A DNA stretch of 64,000 nt from Brytella acorum (lineage in GTDB: Bacteria > Pseudomonadota > Alphaproteobacteria > Acetobacterales > Acetobacteraceae): assembly GCF_029309905.1 (NCBI RefSeq), contig NZ_JARBJP010000007.1, forward strand, positions 62,001 to 126,000, given 5' to 3'. Made by a program: the position numbers and the translations under genes. This document shows positions 61,305 through 64,000 of this stretch, piece after piece. Numbering within the stretch: position 1 is the first letter of the stretch; each line of letters opens with the position of its first letter. The notes beneath the pieces are model-generated. The model did no database searches. It was not told where the DNA came from and was given only the letters and a program-made list of their open reading frames with translations.

Positions 61305-62372
61305 GTGTCTCCTTCTGCCTCCCACCTGCTTCAGTGGTATGACCGTCATCGTCGTGATCTCCCATGGCGCGCGGCCGATCACGAGTCTCCCGATCCCTAC
61401 CACGTCTGGCTCAGCGAAATCATGCTGCAACAGACGACGGTCACGGCGGTCCGAAGTTATTACGCGCGTTTTCTCGCACGTTTCCCGACCATCACGACGC
61501 TCGCCGCAGCGCCGCGCGACGACGTCCTCGCCCTGTGGGCGGGGCTTGGCTATTACAGCCGCGCCCGCAACCTGCACGCCTGCGCGCAGATCGTCGCGGC
61601 CCGGGGCGGTTTCCCCAAAAGCGTCGGAGAACTTCGCGCGCTCCCAGGCATCGGGGAATACACGTCCCGCGCCGTCGCCGCGATCGCTTTCAATGAACCC
61701 GTCGTGCCCGTTGACGGCAATGTGGAGCGCGTGACGGCGCGCGTCTTCGCCATCGAGGAAGCGCTACCCGGGGCTCGCCCCGCCATCGCGCGCGCGGCGG
61801 CGACCCTCAACACCGATCCGGAAGCACAGGCGCGGCCAAGTGCGTTCGCGCAGGCGCTGTTCGACCTGGGCGCCACGATCTGCACGCCGCGCAATCCGGC
61901 CTGCGGGATCTGTCCGTGGCAGGACGGGTGCGCGGCCCGAAAGGCGGGTCTGGCCGCCGAACTTCCCCGCCGCGCCAAGCGCATGGCCAAGCCGCCACGC
62001 TACGGCGTCTGCTTCGTGCTTCGCGACCAGAAGGGCAATTTCTGGCTGACGCGCCGCCCCGAAACCGGCCTGCTGGCGGGAATGACGGCCTTTCCTGGAA
62101 CGCCGTGGCGCGCGACCCGCTGGACCGTCGAGGAAGCCGCACGCCATGCCCCTTCGACGGTCGATTTTGAACTCGTCGGGGACGTCGTGCATGTGTTCAC
62201 GCACCTGACGCTCCATCTGAGCGTTTATCGGGGTATCATCAACACGTTCGGCCAGAATTCTGACGGGTTTGCGTGCCACCCGGACAACGTCATGCGACAG
62301 GCGCTCCCCAGCGTCATGCGCAAATGCCTGCGCCTGGCGGCCCCGGATCTATGCAAGGAGACAGAGCAATGA
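61305..62372 (+). CDS. mutY: A/G-specific adenine DNA glycosylase MutY
   Basis: A 355-aa HhH-GPD glycosylase that removes adenine opposite 8-oxoguanine. LLQWYDRHRRDLPWR begins the family domain; EIMLQQTTV, the hairpin LPGIGEYTSRAV, the catalytic VPVDGNVERV, and a [4Fe-4S] C-x6-C-x2-C-x5-C in CTPRNPACGICPWQDGC are clear. The C-terminal NUDIX-like part recognises 8-oxoguanine. The best start is a GTG at 61305; no ATG is in frame near it. The following gene overlaps its stop by 4 bases. Confidence 0.93.
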   Translation: MSPSASHLLQWYDRHRRDLPWRAADHESPDPYHVWLSEIMLQQTTVTAVRSYYARFLARFPTITTLAAAPRDDVLALWAGLGYYSRARNLHACAQIVAARGGFPKSVGELRALPGIGEYTSRAVAAIAFNEPVVPVDGNVERVTARVFAIEEALPGARPAIARAAATLNTDPEAQARPSAFAQALFDLGATICTPRNPACGICPWQDGCAARKAGLAAELPRRAKRMAKPPRYGVCFVLRDQKGNFWLTRRPETGLLAGMTAFPGTPWRATRWTVEEAARHAPSTVDFELVGDVVHVFTHLTLHLSVYRGIINTFGQNSDGFACHPDNVMRQALPSVMRKCLRLAAPDLCKETEQ

Positions 62373-62977
62373 GTGCATCCGCCGGTCAGAACCGCTTCTG
62401 GCTCCTGAACCACTTCGGACGTTTTCTGGAACTCGATCTCATGCGGGACTGCCTGTTTTCCCGCACGCTCGACAGCACGGCCTATCCCGGCATCTTCTTC
62501 TTCGCGGACGACCCGCATGCGGGTCGGGCCGACGTGGAACTTCGCAAAGCGGTCTCCCTGCCGATGCCCTTCCCCCCTCTCACGCTCCTGCCGCAGGCGA
62601 GTGGACTGGTGGCCTTCGAAACGCGCGATACGGACGAGCCGCGGTATATGAGAAGTCTGCTGGACCGGCACCTGGATTTCAACGCGGCAGCCATCAGGGA
62701 ATGGGAGTTGTACCTTCCGGTCGATGAAGAGCATCTCCATGCTTTTATCCTGCTCGGCCAGCCCGCACTGACGTCGATCCACGATACGGGCGGCCACGCG
62801 CTCTCTCCGCTTGAATTCACGGACAATTTCCAGGTCGTTTTCGGCAAGATCGCATTGCCTCTTCTGCCGAATTTTCAGGCATTCGCGGAGATTGCCCACC
62901 TCGTTCCGGGGACGGAGACGGCTCTTGAACTGACCGACGGGAAGGCGGCGGTCTCCCTCGTCGTCACACGTCACTGA
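62369..62977 (+). CDS. Conserved-looking protein of unknown function, coupled to mutY
   Basis: A 202-aa protein, not recognised. It has no signal peptide or membrane segment; PGIFFFADDPHAGRADVELRKAVSLPMPFPPLTLLP and HAFILLGQPALTS are its most structured parts. AAGGAG eight bases upstream and an ATG overlapping the mutY stop indicate cotranscription with mutY. A role linked to DNA repair is only suggested by position. Confidence 0.7.
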   Translation: MSASAGQNRFWLLNHFGRFLELDLMRDCLFSRTLDSTAYPGIFFFADDPHAGRADVELRKAVSLPMPFPPLTLLPQASGLVAFETRDTDEPRYMRSLLDRHLDFNAAAIREWELYLPVDEEHLHAFILLGQPALTSIHDTGGHALSPLEFTDNFQVVFGKIALPLLPNFQAFAEIAHLVPGTETALELTDGKAAVSLVVTRH

Positions 62978-63089
62978 CACCTCCCGAAGCCCGCCATTTC
63001 GCATCCGAAGAATTATCGATACGCTTCAGAAACCGGCCTTCAGATCCCGCGTTGAAGAAGCCGACTCACTATTCGGAGGAGATCAGACA

Positions 63090-63293
63090 GTGAAACAGGT
63101 AAAAGTCGCGCGCACTCTTCGCGTTTTTCTCGCGGCCGTTGTTGTCGTGGGAGCCGCTTCCACACTCTCGGCGTGCAACACTGTCAGCGGCGCGGGCAAG
63201 GACGTAAGTTCGGTGGGCCATGACGTCACGAACGGCGCCAACTACACGCAATCCAAGTGGAAGCAGACGACGCCGCAGGCGGCGACCCAGTGA
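63090..63293 (+). CDS. Entericidin-like small lipoprotein
   Basis: A 67-aa protein starting with GTG at 63090 (GGAGGAG about nine bases upstream). The signal ends in the lipobox LSAC, and NTVSGAGKDVSSVGHDVTNGA follows, matching the entericidin A/B family (PF08085). Entericidins are small membrane lipoproteins linked to stress and lysis in Enterobacteria; in alphaproteobacteria their role is not settled. Confidence 0.85.
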   Translation: MKQVKVARTLRVFLAAVVVVGAASTLSACNTVSGAGKDVSSVGHDVTNGANYTQSKWKQTTPQAATQ

Positions 63294-63334
63294 TGCGTTA
63301 ACCGGTCAGGCCGTTCCGCCAGACAGGTGATCAG

Positions 63335-63376
63335 ACGCGCGTCACTCCGAAAAACCGGAGAGGCGCGCGTTTTTTC
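63335..63376 (+). terminator. Intrinsic terminator after the entericidin-like gene
   Basis: ACGCGCG near 63335-63341 pairs with CGCGCGT at 63364-63370, with an inner CTCCG/CGGAG stem across AAAAACC, then six T. It lies about 40 bases after the stop. Confidence 0.85.
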
Positions 63377-63490
63377 GTAATGGCTCTTCACACGACGCCC
63401 CGGTTTGCAGGACATACAGACTTGCAAATCACCCTGCGCATACCCATTGATGAGGGGGCATGCCGTCTGGTTCTGGCATGTCACAATCGA

Positions 63491-63638
63491 GACGTTCTCA
63501 GGGCGGGGTGAAACTCCCCACCGGCGGTAGGTGCGCAAGCACAAGCCCGCGAGCGCCTCCGGCCCTTGGCCGGAGGGTCAAGCAGACCCGGTCAGAGTCC
63601 GGGGCCGACGGTCATAGTCCGGATGAAAGAGAACGCGG
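63491..63638 (+). ncRNA. FMN riboswitch (RFN element)
   Basis: Conserved RFN pieces in order: TTCTCAGGGCGGGGTGAAA, CCCCACCGGCGGTA, AGCCCGCGAGCG, a variable stem (63558-63579), GGTCAGAGTCCGGGGCCGAC, then GTCATAGTCCGGATG AAAGAGAACG. It binds FMN and lowers expression of the riboflavin genes that follow. It lies 85 bases upstream of the ribD start. Confidence 0.95.
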
Positions 63639-63700
63639 TCAGGAACGGGGCATGACCGTGCGGTCACGCCGCGCGCCCTGACGTGACGCCCTGAATCCGT

Positions 63701-63714
63701 CTCTCGCAGGAGAG
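63701..63714 (+). promoter_or_regulatory. Small hairpin over the ribD ribosome site
   Basis: CTCTC (63701-63705) pairs with GAGAG (63710-63714) across GCAG, and the right arm is part of the AGGAGAGGAA ribosome site of ribD. This could be the translational switch controlled by the FMN riboswitch upstream. Confidence 0.5.
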
Positions 63715-63723
63715 GAACAGGGT

Positions 63724-64000
63724 GTGGATGCGTCCCCGCACACCAGCATGATCATCAACGCGACCACCGATCCCGGTGCCGTCCGCCATGCATTCCGCGC
63801 GGCCATCGACGCCGCTGTCGCATTCATGGGCGCTACCGCGCCGAATCCTCCCGTCGGCTGCGCTCTCCTCGATGCCGAGGGCCAGATTCTCGTCACAGCC
63901 GCGCATCAGCGCGCAGGAACGCCCCACGCGGAGGCGCGCGCCCTGAGCCTGGCACGGGCCGATGGCGTGATCGACCGCGTTCGCACCGCCATCGTGACAC
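63724..64000 (+). CDS. ribD: Riboflavin biosynthesis deaminase/reductase RibD (partial, 3' end cut)
   Basis: The N-terminal part of RibD, which deaminates and reduces pyrimidine intermediates of riboflavin synthesis. AFMGATAPNPPVGCALLD carries the deaminase core and TPHAEARALSLA the zinc-binding H-A-E motif. The frame runs past base 64000. The start is either GTG at 63724, close to an AGGA ribosome site, or ATG at 63748. The FMN riboswitch upstream confirms the pathway. Confidence 0.92.
   Translation, partial: MDASPHTSMIINATTDPGAVRHAFRAAIDAAVAFMGATAPNPPVGCALLDAEGQILVTAAHQRAGTPHAEARALSLARADGVIDRVRTAIVT

Overview
The window looks like chromosomal DNA from a high-GC alphaproteobacterium, most likely an acetic acid bacterium (Acetobacteraceae). 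This is an inference from gene content: a hopanoid cluster (hpnD-hpnE-shc-hpnG), otsBA, alphaproteobacterial-type flagellar genes, a mutY/dciA divergent pair, an NrdJ-type TSCPD protein, and a GTTC-N7-GTTC SOS box. No species is claimed. Coding density is high. I found no rRNA, tRNA, CRISPR array or intact insertion sequence.

Layout. 1-10.3 kb is a surface-polysaccharide/surface-protein island: an RgpF-like protein, a 916-aa two-domain glycosyltransferase, two secreted RTX-like proteins that share a perfect 1,284-bp direct repeat, and a 937-aa multi-domain glycosyltransferase. An extremely AT-rich segment lies between the two protein genes. 10.3-14.6 kb holds a single-chain tandem retropepsin-like protein with xerC, divergent from priA. 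14.7-20.7 kb has a LysR regulator divergent from a YeiH-type exporter, a two-gene phage-like remnant, a lipoprotein serine hydrolase and a sodium:solute symporter. 20.7-29.6 kb has a thioesterase, panB, the hopanoid genes, a secreted cupin and a Tat-signal aminotransferase. 29.6-36.8 kb has an M1-type metallopeptidase, an aldo/keto reductase, otsB-otsA-dsbB, and mlaD with a DUF2155 protein. 37-40.3 kb has a catalytic-domain-free NrdJ-like TSCPD protein, RidA and a DUF482-type acyltransferase. 40.4-44.1 kb is flgF-flgG-flgA-flgH; sucA converges on it.

47-50.5 kb looks like a zinc-homeostasis module: a CobW-family GTPase and a DUF1826 gene diverge from a perfect Zur-like palindrome, followed by a degenerate DUF1826-like paralogue; a DUF6525 gene and a yjdM zinc-ribbon gene lie alongside. 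50.5-57.7 kb holds an AGE-family isomerase, an SDR, an exported methyltransferase-like protein, a cytochrome c, an orphan TolC-like protein and pabB-pabC. 57.7-60 kb is a radical-SAM/TIGR03915 DNA-repair pair behind a LexA-type box. 59.9-64 kb has a Gly-rich secreted protein, dciA/mutY, an unknown protein, an entericidin-like lipoprotein, and an FMN riboswitch in front of ribD, which is cut by the window edge.

The strongest candidates for something new are the duplicated RTX-like proteins flanked by large glycosyltransferases (a possible surface glycoprotein system), the Zur-linked tandem DUF1826 module, and the orphan NrdJ tail with a 30-bp-spaced repeat pair in its promoter.
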